The position numbers and the translations under genes were made by a program. Under the pieces are notes generated by a model, which did not search any database, had not been told where the DNA came from, and was given only the letters and a program-made list of their open reading frames with translations. A stretch of DNA of 47,171 nucleotides from Desulfobacteraceae bacterium (GTDB lineage Bacteria > Desulfobacterota > DSM-4660 > Desulfatiglandales > Desulfatiglandaceae): positions 1 to 47,171 of the forward strand of contig DAOWOF010000002.1 of assembly GCA_030642205.1 (NCBI GenBank), written 5' to 3'. Within the stretch, counting starts at the first letter, position 1, and each line of letters starts with the position of its first letter. This document shows, piece after piece, positions 1 to 9,710 of the stretch.

Positions 1-1104
1 ATAATCAACGGCCGAATAATCGATGCCTCGACTGAGGATACTTTTATCCCTACTGTAAGTCTTTCTCTCTTTGAGGGAATCAATCAGACAACAGGAACGG
101 CCATCGATGCACAAACATCGGCCGACGCAGACAACATCACCACCTATGAGTTTACAGATGTAGCACCTGGCTCTTATACTTTGCTCGCTCAGAAGGCTGG
201 CTACGCGGACTCCTTTATAAATGTCGTCTCAATTGGTGAATCAACAAAGATATTTCAGATCAGTATGTCCAGTGATATTACTGCTGAAGGAGGGCTAAGA
301 ATAGTCCTCAGCTGGAATGAGCATCCCAGGGATATTGACAGTCATCTTATTACCCCTGCAATTGAAGGTGAATCATCATACCATGTGTATTATGCCGATC
401 CCGGTTCTTTGGAAAATGCTCCTTACGCTGGTTTGGACAGGGATGATGTAACAAGCTATGGCCCTGAAACTGTTACAATTGATCAATTTTTTCCGGGCAC
501 ATATATATACTCAGTTAGATATTTTAGTGGCGAAGGCGCCCTGGCAACCTCAGGAGCGATTGTAAAAGTTTATGATATAAATGGACTCCTGCATACATTT
601 AATGTCCCACCCACAGTAGGCAGTATTCCATCAGAGTTTGACGACGAATGGGTAGTCTTTTCCCTTGATGGCGACACAGGACAAATCACCAGTTCTTCAG
701 GAGAAATACTGGTTCCTGATGAAGAATTAACTCCGGTGGTTTCAACTGTTCCACCCCAACAACAGGGCGGCAGCAATAGCGGCTGTTTCATTGCTACTGC
801 CGCCTTTGGCTCTCCTGTGGAAAAACATGTTATGACTCTCAGGGCTTTTAGGGATCAATATCTCCTGCCCAATAAATTAGGCAGGATTATTACAGGGTGT
901 TATTATAAGTACTCTCCACCTTTGGCTAATTGTATTGCCAAACACAATACGCTTAGAACATTAACCCGTATTTGTTTATTATCATTTATTGTTACCTGCG
1001 CCTTCATGGCGCATTACGGTATGTATATTATAATTTTTGGCTGTTTTCTAATTATATCGCTATATTTGATTAAAAAAGAATCGATAATCCAACATATTCT
1101 ATAG
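1..1104 (+). CDS. CFI-box-CTERM domain protein (5' truncated by window edge)
   Basis: Frame 1 is open from base 1 and in frame with the 181 ORF; C-terminus [29 protein letters not shown]...[15 protein letters not shown] matches the CFI-box-CTERM pattern, followed by a hydrophobic helix. Confidence 0.8.
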   Translation: MINGRIIDASTEDTFIPTVSLSLFEGINQTTGTAIDAQTSADADNITTYEFTDVAPGSYTLLAQKAGYADSFINVVSIGESTKIFQISMSSDITAEGGLRIVLSWNEHPRDIDSHLITPAIEGESSYHVYYADPGSLENAPYAGLDRDDVTSYGPETVTIDQFFPGTYIYSVRYFSGEGALATSGAIVKVYDINGLLHTFNVPPTVGSIPSEFDDEWVVFSLDGDTGQITSSSGEILVPDEELTPVVSTVPPQQQGGSNSGCFIATAAFGSPVEKHVMTLRAFRDQYLLPNKLGRIITGCYYKYSPPLANCIAKHNTLRTLTRICLLSFIVTCAFMAHYGMYIIIFGCFLIISLYLIKKESIIQHIL

Positions 1105-1183
1105 CTTTTTCAGCATCTTTTATATGAAAGAACTGCTTTAGAGGCAGGGACTAAAATTGTTTAAGTATGGGAGAGTTAATATA

Positions 1184-1894
1184 ATGTTCAATAAGATCTC
1201 GTTAATTTTATTTATTTTTATAATAATGATTTTTAATCATGCCTTTGCCCATGGCAATGATCTCTTTAGGGATAATGCCATTTCATTTAAGGTGGGTTAT
1301 CATCTTTACCCCAAAAGCGACTTTATGGACGCTTGGGCAGGTAATTCCAGTGATTTCAATGGATTTGCCTTTGAAGTTGATTATGATAAAAATATTTTTA
1401 AAAATTTGTCTGTTGGCTGTGCCCTTGGCTTTTTTCCTAAAGGGATGAAATATGAAAGTGCTTTTCTCTTTGGTGATACACCTGATATTGATATCAAAAA
1501 TATATACTTCAATCTATCCGCCAAGTACCATTTAAAGCTCACAAAAAGACTTGAATGTTATTTGGGCATTGCCCCTCATTTTTATCATACAAACATCGAT
1601 TGTGTTTATAAATTTGGTTCATTTGAATCTAAGATTTCTGATAAACATAAAACATTCGGCATCCATGGTTTGGTTGGGATTGAATATGTATTTTGCAGAT
1701 ATCCAACAAAACAAGGGCTTTTGGATATACCCACAGGGATTTTTATCGAATATGCCTATTCATCAGTCAAAATAAATAATGTTGATGAAAAACTTATAAA
1801 TGATATCAATAATGAATATGGCCTGGCCTTGCCTTTTCATGATCTGGATGTAGGAGGACATTTAATTTTCAGCGGCATAAGGTGGCGCTTTTAG
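1184..1894 (+). CDS. outer membrane beta-barrel protein
   Basis: Signal peptide MFNKISLILFIFIIMIFNHAFA; alternating aromatic/polar strands ending in WRF; start moved from 1157 to ATG at 1184. Confidence 0.6.
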   Translation: MFNKISLILFIFIIMIFNHAFAHGNDLFRDNAISFKVGYHLYPKSDFMDAWAGNSSDFNGFAFEVDYDKNIFKNLSVGCALGFFPKGMKYESAFLFGDTPDIDIKNIYFNLSAKYHLKLTKRLECYLGIAPHFYHTNIDCVYKFGSFESKISDKHKTFGIHGLVGIEYVFCRYPTKQGLLDIPTGIFIEYAYSSVKINNVDEKLINDINNEYGLALPFHDLDVGGHLIFSGIRWRF

Positions 1895-1935
1895 TCTTTT
1901 CTGTGGATAAGGAGTTGTCTGGACAATAAATGTTA

Positions 1936-2754
1936 CTATTTTTGTTTAAAGACCACTCTCCTGTTCCTGGCTCGCCCTGAATCCGTGCTATTGACAGCAA
2001 CCGGACGGGAATAATCAAAGCCCTTGATGAATAGCCTGAATGGCTTTATCCCATGCTGAAGCAAAAAGGACTTAACACTTATGGCCCGTTTAATAGAAAG
2101 ATCAACATTATATGCCTTTGTCCCATGATTGTCGGTATGCCCATCAATTTCCAATACAAAATCAGATTTCTGTCGTAAAAATAAGAGCAACTCAAAAAGT
2201 TTTTTTATCGCACCCTGTTTTAGATTATATTTGTCAAAATCAAACAGGATAGTAAATCTCTCCAAATTAAATCCGGCACTGCCAATTAAAGCACTTTGTC
2301 CTTTTTCTTCTATAATATCCAGAATATAATGCCCCTTTTCGGCAAAGACCTGACACCAAACAGTACCACCTTCACTTTTGGAGACATTAAAAGAAAGTCG
2401 TTTATTTCTTTCCCATAATAAGATGCCTTTTTTTTCAAGGGCCAAATCCCGATAATGTTCGATAATTTCCAAAGGAGAATATACTCCTTCTTTTTTTAAT
2501 ACATCTTTATACTCAATCAGATATTCATACCTTAGGTACAGGCCCCTAAGCTTTAAATATTTAATCTTATTATCTTGTATATTATAATGAGGCATCTCAT
2601 AAAGAAAATTCTTTTGTTCCGAATAGTCTATCAACGTGGAACGAATGACTGATTCTATAATAGGATAATCCTTGATTTCCGCGGAGGCAAAAAGAATTCT
2701 GAAAAATAACACATGACAAAAAAGGGTAATGATAATTATGATATTTTTTTTCAC
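1936..2754 (-). CDS. OmpA family protein
   Basis: C-terminal OmpA signature FVLEIDGHTDNHGTKAYNVDLSIKRAISVKSFLLQHGI...GRARNRRVVF; signal peptide. Confidence 0.85.
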   Translation of the reverse strand: MKKNIIIIITLFCHVLFFRILFASAEIKDYPIIESVIRSTLIDYSEQKNFLYEMPHYNIQDNKIKYLKLRGLYLRYEYLIEYKDVLKKEGVYSPLEIIEHYRDLALEKKGILLWERNKRLSFNVSKSEGGTVWCQVFAEKGHYILDIIEEKGQSALIGSAGFNLERFTILFDFDKYNLKQGAIKKLFELLLFLRQKSDFVLEIDGHTDNHGTKAYNVDLSIKRAISVKSFLLQHGIKPFRLFIKGFDYSRPVAVNSTDSGRARNRRVVFKQK

Positions 2755-2970
2755 AATTTCTCCTCGAAAATATTTCCGTCCCTGTCCCTTAAGGAGTTGT
2801 CCGTAAATAACTTGAACATCTTATGATAAAATTTAAATTTTATTTATGGCATAAATCTTGAAGGATTTTTATCAAACTCTAATTAAAAAATCTTCTTCTT
2901 TCTTCTTTAAAATATATCAAGTCGACCTGAAGATCGAGATTTTTTTCATATAACAAACATCTAAAAAGGA

Positions 2971-3981
2971 ATGATCATAATGAAATTATCTATAAGCGTC
3001 CTGCTTTTTTTCTTATGTACCGCTATTTCAAACACCTCTTTCGCCTCAGACAATCAGACAAATCTGGATATATACACAGAGATTGGATTGGAAAACAGGT
3101 ATATTAATGGCGATACTACATACCGTATCAGCTTTGAGGACACATGGGATAATGGGGGTCATGGTGAGAGTGAGCTGGAATTCCCTTTTGATAACTACAT
3201 GAGTGGAATAAGGATCAACATCGGAAGTAGAGATAAAAAGAATAATAAGTTATCCCGTGGAATATTTAAATTCTCCTACCTTTCATCTATAGATAAAAAA
3301 GCCGGAAAAATGAAAGATTCCGACTGGATTGAAAATGACGCGGCTTATGATCAGCCTCCTCATCCTGGACTTGACTTATATACCGAATCAGATGCCGAGT
3401 ATAAAGGCACTATGATTGATATTTCCTATGGTTATAATTTTATGATAACCAACTCATGGGTCATTGGTCCTCTGCTAAGATATAGATATCATAAGGCCGA
3501 ATATGACATCTATGGCTTAAGCGGATATTACTATACCTCCCCTGTTTCAGGCACTGAAAAGGCCCTGGAATATGAAATTAAATACAATATCCCTTACGTT
3601 GGTCTTGACACAACTTTTATTTTTGGAAAAAAACAGCAATTTGAAATCAATTTAAATTATGCTTTCTCTGACTGGGCAAATGCTAAAGATATCGACAACC
3701 ATATATTGAGGTCAAAGGAGTCTAAAGGTGACTGTGAAGGAGAATCCTATATGGCAAATATCAATCTTGCATGGAAACTGGCCTCCAACTGGACTATTAG
3801 CCTTGGGGGAAGCTATATGGATATTGATACCAGGGGAACTCAAACGCAAAAGTGGTACGCGGCCCCCTTTTTAGGCGCGGAAACTGATGATATAGACGAT
3901 AAGATCACATCCCGTTTATGGTCGGGCAGTCTTACAATCACCTATAGATTTAATAATCAGATTAATGATTCCTGGTATTAG
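2971..3981 (+). CDS. outer membrane beta-barrel protein (omptin-like/porin-like)
   Basis: Signal peptide followed by amphipathic beta strands, terminal TITYRF; ATG at 2980 is an alternative start. Confidence 0.6.
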   Translation: MIIMKLSISVLLFFLCTAISNTSFASDNQTNLDIYTEIGLENRYINGDTTYRISFEDTWDNGGHGESELEFPFDNYMSGIRINIGSRDKKNNKLSRGIFKFSYLSSIDKKAGKMKDSDWIENDAAYDQPPHPGLDLYTESDAEYKGTMIDISYGYNFMITNSWVIGPLLRYRYHKAEYDIYGLSGYYYTSPVSGTEKALEYEIKYNIPYVGLDTTFIFGKKQQFEINLNYAFSDWANAKDIDNHILRSKESKGDCEGESYMANINLAWKLASNWTISLGGSYMDIDTRGTQTQKWYAAPFLGAETDDIDDKITSRLWSGSLTITYRFNNQINDSWY

Positions 3982-4021
3982 AGCTTAGAAACGCGAAAAA
4001 AATAGACGGCAATTAAATCAA

Positions 4022-4945
4022 TTATCCAGACTTTCTTTCTTCCATTCTTTTCTGAATAACTTTAATTCTGGCTTCAAGGTTTAAAAGATAAGCTGGTTCC
4101 TGTTGCTGCGGGCCAGGTTTCCCGTCATATTCGAACTTTTTAATCCTGGACATTATTCGCTTTAAATCACCTTTCTCTTCCTGTACGCAAGTTTCTACCA
4201 GTTGTCGAAATGCATCACACTGAACAAGGGATTTTTGAATATATTCACTCGCATCCTTTCCAGTATAGGCGTAATGATGTCCAAGACAAAGGATTTCAAC
4301 ATCCAAAGAAGCAAGTTTTTCCATGGAATTTAAATACATATCATAATCAATCAAGAAATCTGAATTAATATATCCGGTTTTATCAGGGACACCCAGGGCT
4401 TCCGATGAAAATAAAATCTTTTGCTCCGGAATATAAAGACTAATAGAATCCCTTGTATGGCCTGGTGTCTCAATAATCTTGATACTCAGGGTGTCAGAAA
4501 TCCGAATAACATCATTTTCCTTAACAACCATGTCCACATTAAATGCTTCAAAGGAACCTGTAAGATCTGCAACCATACCACCTTTTTTTGATGCATCCTC
4601 TGCGCTTTGATTAAGCCTATAGATTAATTCAATAGCCTTTGGTCTCTGAAGGATTTTTTTTGCCTTTTCTGAGGCTATAACCTGCAGCCCGGGAAAATTC
4701 TTTTTAAAGAAAGAAACAGCGCCGCAATGATCATAATGTACGTGGCTCAAAAACTGATAAGCCGGCTTCCGATCGACAAGGACATCGACAATGCCATTAA
4801 CATAACGCTTGCCAACAAAGGCAAAACCAGCGTCAAGGAGGGCTGGAAAGTCTCCGTCGATAAGGTAAACCGGAACCCCGGGACTGCCAATCATATAGAC
4901 AGAATCTGTTATTTTCCCAATCTGGTCGATAATCATATTAATCAC
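4022..4945 (-). CDS. MBL-fold metallo-hydrolase
   Basis: HVHYDHCG motif, ETPGHTRDS, LGHHY. Confidence 0.85.
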   Translation of the reverse strand: MINMIIDQIGKITDSVYMIGSPGVPVYLIDGDFPALLDAGFAFVGKRYVNGIVDVLVDRKPAYQFLSHVHYDHCGAVSFFKKNFPGLQVIASEKAKKILQRPKAIELIYRLNQSAEDASKKGGMVADLTGSFEAFNVDMVVKENDVIRISDTLSIKIIETPGHTRDSISLYIPEQKILFSSEALGVPDKTGYINSDFLIDYDMYLNSMEKLASLDVEILCLGHHYAYTGKDASEYIQKSLVQCDAFRQLVETCVQEEKGDLKRIMSRIKKFEYDGKPGPQQQEPAYLLNLEARIKVIQKRMEERKSG

Positions 4946-5047
4946 ATGAAAGCAAGATAAATTTGAAACCTCATTCTGACATTATACCTTGGAAGGTTAA
5001 TCACTTTAAAAGGCAGGGGAGAGTATAAATTCTTAAAGAGCCAAAAT

Positions 5048-5080
5048 AAATAATCCCATCCTGCAGGATAGGGATTATTT
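5048..5080 (-). terminator. stem-loop terminator candidate downstream of the 5110..6459 gene
   Basis: AAATAATCCC-ATCCTG / CAGGATAGGGATTATTT, one bulge; T-rich on the minus-strand exit side. Confidence 0.55.
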
Positions 5081-5109
5081 ACAAAATATAAGGAAACTGG
5101 AAAACCAGA

Positions 5110-6459
5110 TCAACGAGAGAGAAAATCTTTCTTTAAAGTATCCATTGTAAGATCATTTGTAACAAAATCCTCAGCCCCCGAATAGGCAAATAACGCCCTG
5201 GTTGAGTGTTTTCTCAGGATATCAATGGACGAATCATTATACATGGTATAAAACCAGTGCTTATCCCTGCCCTGACAAATCAGCTGTACAATCCAGTCCC
5301 TGCCTTTCATGTCTCTGTCAACAGAATAGCAGGCGGAAAACAATAGAGGATCCAGATATAGCACAAGATCAGTCATATTGATAGGCTTCTTGTAGGTTCC
5401 CTTGATAATATAACAATTCCGTTTTTGATAATACTGGTCAATCCCGTTACAATGGCCGTTGGGATTATAATATGCATGAGAATGGCTGCTTGATGGCATC
5501 AGCAGCTCTTTTCTACCCAGATAATACCAATTAAAACGAACCACATGACCCTCAAAACCTTCAGTGGAATCATATGTCCAGTCCAGTCCTCCGGGAAATC
5601 GGTCCTGATGCTGGTTTGTAGACATCCTTCTAATCCTTCTGATGGATGGAATATAAACCCACATGGCATCATCCCGATCCGGATCATTATAACGATAATA
5701 CAAGGGGATGGTTCCCCTTAGATTATATGGCGCAATATAGGGTGTGGCATAGACAAAATCCAGATTCTCGGGGTTGGGCTGATATAGCCCATCAGGCGTA
5801 TGTGCATCTACCCTGACTCGGCCGCTAAATTGCATTCTTCTATTAAGTATCAAATTATGCCTTTCATGCCCGTTACGATCCTTTGTTGAAATATCCATTC
5901 TTACATATCTGTCATTATCCTGATACCTCTTGATATAATTCCAGATTAATTTATCAGCAGCCTTTGGATCCTTTTCATCAATAAGAGGAAAAGGAATGCC
6001 ATATTTATAATTTCTCATCCACCCTTTTTCATCAAGATATACTTCCTTTTTGTTCTTCTCGGTTTGCGCCATGAATTTTTCCCACATCATTCCACGTGGT
6101 TTAACTGGCTCAAAAGCGGTTTCATTTATTCGGAAGGTGCCCCAGATCTCAGGATGAGAATACATTTCATAATGTCTTTCCGGCAGCAGATCCTTAATCT
6201 CGGACATTGGTCGCGCCTTATAGCCCCATGAACGTAATACCTTCTGATATTCAGTTATTTCATTATATCCACCCCTTGGAGGGTCACACTTAATCATTCC
6301 TTTATTCCAGCCATCAACTTTGCTTGAGATATCTTCGTCTACAAGCCAATCAGGATCTTGTGGCAGTCCTTCAATCTTAAAAGCTGCCCATGAAGTTCCA
6401 TAAAAGATGATAACCAAGAAGAATACACACAAACAATATATCCGGTTGCTTCTATTCAT
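5110..6459 (-). CDS. DUF1329 domain-containing protein
   Basis: Signal peptide; YNLRGTIPLYYRY, DAMWVYIPSIRRIRRMS, DRDMKGRDWIVQ motifs typical of DUF1329. Confidence 0.8.
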   Translation of the reverse strand: MNRSNRIYCLCVFFLVIIFYGTSWAAFKIEGLPQDPDWLVDEDISSKVDGWNKGMIKCDPPRGGYNEITEYQKVLRSWGYKARPMSEIKDLLPERHYEMYSHPEIWGTFRINETAFEPVKPRGMMWEKFMAQTEKNKKEVYLDEKGWMRNYKYGIPFPLIDEKDPKAADKLIWNYIKRYQDNDRYVRMDISTKDRNGHERHNLILNRRMQFSGRVRVDAHTPDGLYQPNPENLDFVYATPYIAPYNLRGTIPLYYRYNDPDRDDAMWVYIPSIRRIRRMSTNQHQDRFPGGLDWTYDSTEGFEGHVVRFNWYYLGRKELLMPSSSHSHAYYNPNGHCNGIDQYYQKRNCYIIKGTYKKPINMTDLVLYLDPLLFSACYSVDRDMKGRDWIVQLICQGRDKHWFYTMYNDSSIDILRKHSTRALFAYSGAEDFVTNDLTMDTLKKDFLSR

Positions 6460-6628
6460 ATTAAAAACCTCCTTTAATAATGATGAACTTGCAGCAATAA
6501 TTTTTTAAGAATTTATAAACATATATCGCATGTATTTTATCGTGTGTAGTCAATGAAGGACGCCAAAAATCGAATGATTTTATTTCTGCAAGAGGCTCAA
6601 TTTTTCAATGTAATTGTAAATAAATTTT

Positions 6629-6882
6629 GTAACTGATACCTTTCTAAGTTATAGATGTTGGGGAGGCAAGCGAGCCCCTTGGATTAAGCTTAGCTTCGTC
6701 TCCCCAACTCTTTAACTCAGGGCATCATTGGAAATTTTGTTTGTAGCTATTCAGCTATCTGTAGAGTTCTCTAGCGTATCATTACATAGTTATAATTTAG
6801 CAGGTTCTTTCTTTCCGACCTATTAGATGCGTTTTTGGTTTAATCAGATTAGTGTTACAGTGGATATTAGTTGAATAGTTAC
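6629..6882 (+). repeat. dispersed intergenic repeat, copy C (left boundary uncertain)
   Basis: GGTTCTTTCTTTCCGACCT core at 6803 and TTTAATCAGATTAGtGTTaCaGTGGaTATT...AATAGTTAC end. Confidence 0.5.
6657..6709. other. strong stem-loop (GTTGGGGAG.../...CTCCCCAAC)
   Basis: gttggggaggcaagc pairs with gcttcgtctccccaac with one bulge. Confidence 0.6.
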
Positions 6883-6904
6883 ACTGATTTTTAAGAATTT
6901 TTTT

Positions 6905-8257
6905 CTACCGGCTTTGCAGTTCTTTTCTTAAATTTGTCATGGTTAAATCTTCAAATAAAAAATCTGAACATCCTGAGTAGGTAAACTGTACCCATGTTGA
7001 ATGCCTGCGGATAATATCAATAGCGTAGTCATTATACATTGTGTAAAACCATTCCTTGCACCTTCCCTGGGTAATTAACTGGATAATCCAGTCTCTTCCC
7101 TTTATGTCTCTATCAACTGAATAACACGCGGCGTACAAGATTGGGTCCAGGTATAGGACCATCTCCGACATATTAACAGGGTTTTTATACTGAGCCTTGA
7201 TTACATATGTATTCCTGCGCTGATAATACTGGTCATTTCCATTCATATAACCTTTAAGGGTATGATAACAATGACTATGCCCAATAATGGGTATTAGCAG
7301 CTCCTTTCTGCCAAGGAATGTCCAGTTAAAGCGAGTCACATTCCCTTCAAAACCTTCGGTATTATCAAAAGTAAAATCCAGTCCTCCAGGATACCTGTCC
7401 TGGTGTTGGGCAGTGGACATTCTCCGAACTCGTCTTATGGAAGGGATATAGATCCATAAATCATCATCTCTATTATAATTATAACGGTAGTACAGGGTTA
7501 TTGTTCCCCTCAGATTATATGGCGCAATATAGGAAACATTATACAAGAAATCCGTACGAGTGGGGTTAGGCGTATACAGGCCATTATTAGTATTTTCATT
7601 CTCTCTTAATCTGCCGCTCATTTGCAAGCGTTTGCTAAGAATCAGGTTGTGGCGCGAATGTGCCCTGCGATCCTTTGTTGACAAGCTCATTGGCACATAT
7701 CTGTCATTATCCTGAAATCGTTTATAATAATTCCAGACCAACTTTTCTGCTACACGAGGATCATTCTTTGGATCAATAACAGGAAAGGGAATTCCGTATC
7801 GATAGTTTATGAGCCATCCTTCTTCATCCAGTGAAACTTCTTTTTTATTTCTCTCGGTTTGGGCCATAAACGTTTCCCAATAATGCCCTCTTGGCTTAAC
7901 TGGTTCCCAGGCAGTCTCATTTATCCGAAATGTGCCCCATATTTCAGGATGCGTATACATTTCATAATGAGGAGCAGGCATAAGGTCCTTAATTTCTTTA
8001 AAAGGCCTTGCCTTATAACCCCAGGAACCAAGGATTGTCTGGTTTTCAGTGATTTGATTATAACCTCCTCTTGGAGCCCTGCATAATAATTTCCCCTGGT
8101 CCCATCCCTGTATATCTTGAGCAATTTCCCGATCGACCAACCAATCAGGATCATGCTCCATACCTTTTACTCTATATTCAACAGCCCCTGCAGGCAGATT
8201 CAACAAACAAACCAAGAGAGAGGAAACAAGACAAAATAACAAAGTTTTAATTTTCAT
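6905..8257 (-). CDS. DUF1329 domain-containing protein (paralogue of 5110..6459)
   Basis: Collinear, highly similar to the neighbouring protein throughout; signal peptide. Confidence 0.8.
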   Translation of the reverse strand: MKIKTLLFCLVSSLLVCLLNLPAGAVEYRVKGMEHDPDWLVDREIAQDIQGWDQGKLLCRAPRGGYNQITENQTILGSWGYKARPFKEIKDLMPAPHYEMYTHPEIWGTFRINETAWEPVKPRGHYWETFMAQTERNKKEVSLDEEGWLINYRYGIPFPVIDPKNDPRVAEKLVWNYYKRFQDNDRYVPMSLSTKDRRAHSRHNLILSKRLQMSGRLRENENTNNGLYTPNPTRTDFLYNVSYIAPYNLRGTITLYYRYNYNRDDDLWIYIPSIRRVRRMSTAQHQDRYPGGLDFTFDNTEGFEGNVTRFNWTFLGRKELLIPIIGHSHCYHTLKGYMNGNDQYYQRRNTYVIKAQYKNPVNMSEMVLYLDPILYAACYSVDRDIKGRDWIIQLITQGRCKEWFYTMYNDYAIDIIRRHSTWVQFTYSGCSDFLFEDLTMTNLRKELQSR

Positions 8258-8723
8258 AGTAATAACCTTTCTTTTTATTAAAGATACTTTTATAAATCAC
8301 TATTATTTTTTTAAAGTTGATTTTGTAGATATTGCCTGATTTAAACCAGCTATATTCTTTATAGTTAATAATTAAGTTAAGCTCTGAAACAAGACCTATT
8401 TCTTGAAAACGAGTTTAAAGCAAAATAATTATTTAAAAGAGTAGGTTATAGGCAAAAGGTAAGGTTATTTGTGTAGGATAAATTACAAGTATATCAAACT
8501 TTTTAGTGCATCTGGTTAGTAAGTGAGGCAGATAAAAACAGGAGTCCAGGTAATCTAAAATTATTTTAAGTAATTAGGGCTAAGGATTGGAACATGATTG
8601 CCTGCTATATCAAACAAGAAAAAACATTAAGGTAATATGTCTTATTAATATCTTTAAAGTTTATTAATGTCAAATAATTAAGTTATACTTGCCAAGAGCA
8701 GCTGCAATTTTTTCAAGAGTCTC

Positions 8724-9314
8724 TTACAGGGATGGGTCATAATATATATCCTCATTCTTTGCCAATGTTGATAAATGGGAGGGATGAAAATTAAGTTTTT
8801 TAAAGAGTTTCTTTTCTACTTGCAGGCATAGTTCAAAATTTTTTTTAATGCCATCACGGATCTGTTTTTGATTTTTCCCATAGCGTTCTAAAATATAGGC
8901 CAATCGATCATCAACAGAAACAATTTTATCATGGTTGACCCTTTTATCTGAATAAAAAACAATCTCTTTTTCTGAATATCCTGAATTTAAACGGTAGTTT
9001 TTGAGCCTTACATGTTCTGCTACCAACGGATAGATTTCATGAAGATTATTCTCGATGCAGATCTGTTTTCCCATTTCCGCGTGATCTTCGCCGGATTTCA
9101 AGCATGCTGTTTTTCCAATATCATGCAGCAGAGCTCCGGCTGTAACTTTAGGGATTGATATTTCAATCCCTAAGGCATTCATTTTTCTGGCAATTAAATG
9201 TGCTGCTTTGGCGACAGTTAATGAGTGGTCTTTGATATTTGAAAGCATACTATATTGTTCCATTAGAAGAAAACAGGTCTCAATCTTAGGTATCATTATA
9301 ATTCCCGGAATCAT
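8724..9314 (-). CDS. HD domain-containing (HDIG-type) protein
   Basis: H(S)LTVAKAA...GALLHDIGKTACLKSGEDHAEMG motif. Confidence 0.8.
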   Translation of the reverse strand: MIPGIIMIPKIETCFLLMEQYSMLSNIKDHSLTVAKAAHLIARKMNALGIEISIPKVTAGALLHDIGKTACLKSGEDHAEMGKQICIENNLHEIYPLVAEHVRLKNYRLNSGYSEKEIVFYSDKRVNHDKIVSVDDRLAYILERYGKNQKQIRDGIKKNFELCLQVEKKLFKKLNFHPSHLSTLAKNEDIYYDPSL

Positions 9315-9471
9315 ATTATTTCAATTTAAAAGATACGTCCTCTGTGCATAGTCAGAGTTAAATGGCTATAGTTAAATCCACAATTTAATGGTTAGACACT
9401 TGCAAAAATATTTATTCATATATATATTGTTTCAAATCTCTAAGACACTCGTTAAATTCAGGAGAATAATT

Positions 9472-9702
9472 ATGGCTATTATAAATATGAGAAAAATGAA
9501 AAAAAATCAATCAGGAATTATTACCGCGATCAAGGTTAATGGAGAGCTCGGCAGACGGATCCGTGATATGGGCCTCGTGCCCGGAACAGAGATAATGATA
9601 CAGGGACGCGCCCCTTTATACGATCCTGTATCCATTAGAGTGATGGACTTTAAATTGGCCTTGCGCAATAGCGAAGCAGATTATATAGATGTGGAGGTAT
9701 AA
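9472..9702 (+). CDS. feoA: ferrous iron transport protein A
   Basis: GELGRRIRDMGLVPGTEI...RVMDFKLALRNSEADYIDVEV; start moved to ATG 9472 preceded by aggag. Confidence 0.9.
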   Translation: MAIINMRKMKKNQSGIITAIKVNGELGRRIRDMGLVPGTEIMIQGRAPLYDPVSIRVMDFKLALRNSEADYIDVEV

Positions 9703-9710
9703 AAAACAAG

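Noticed and set aside
1902-1910. Consensus DnaA box TGTGGATAA (and TTATCCACA at 13136-13144)
   Set aside because: Isolated single 9-mers, one in coding sequence; no cluster, no dnaN, no AT-rich unwinding region nearby, so not an origin
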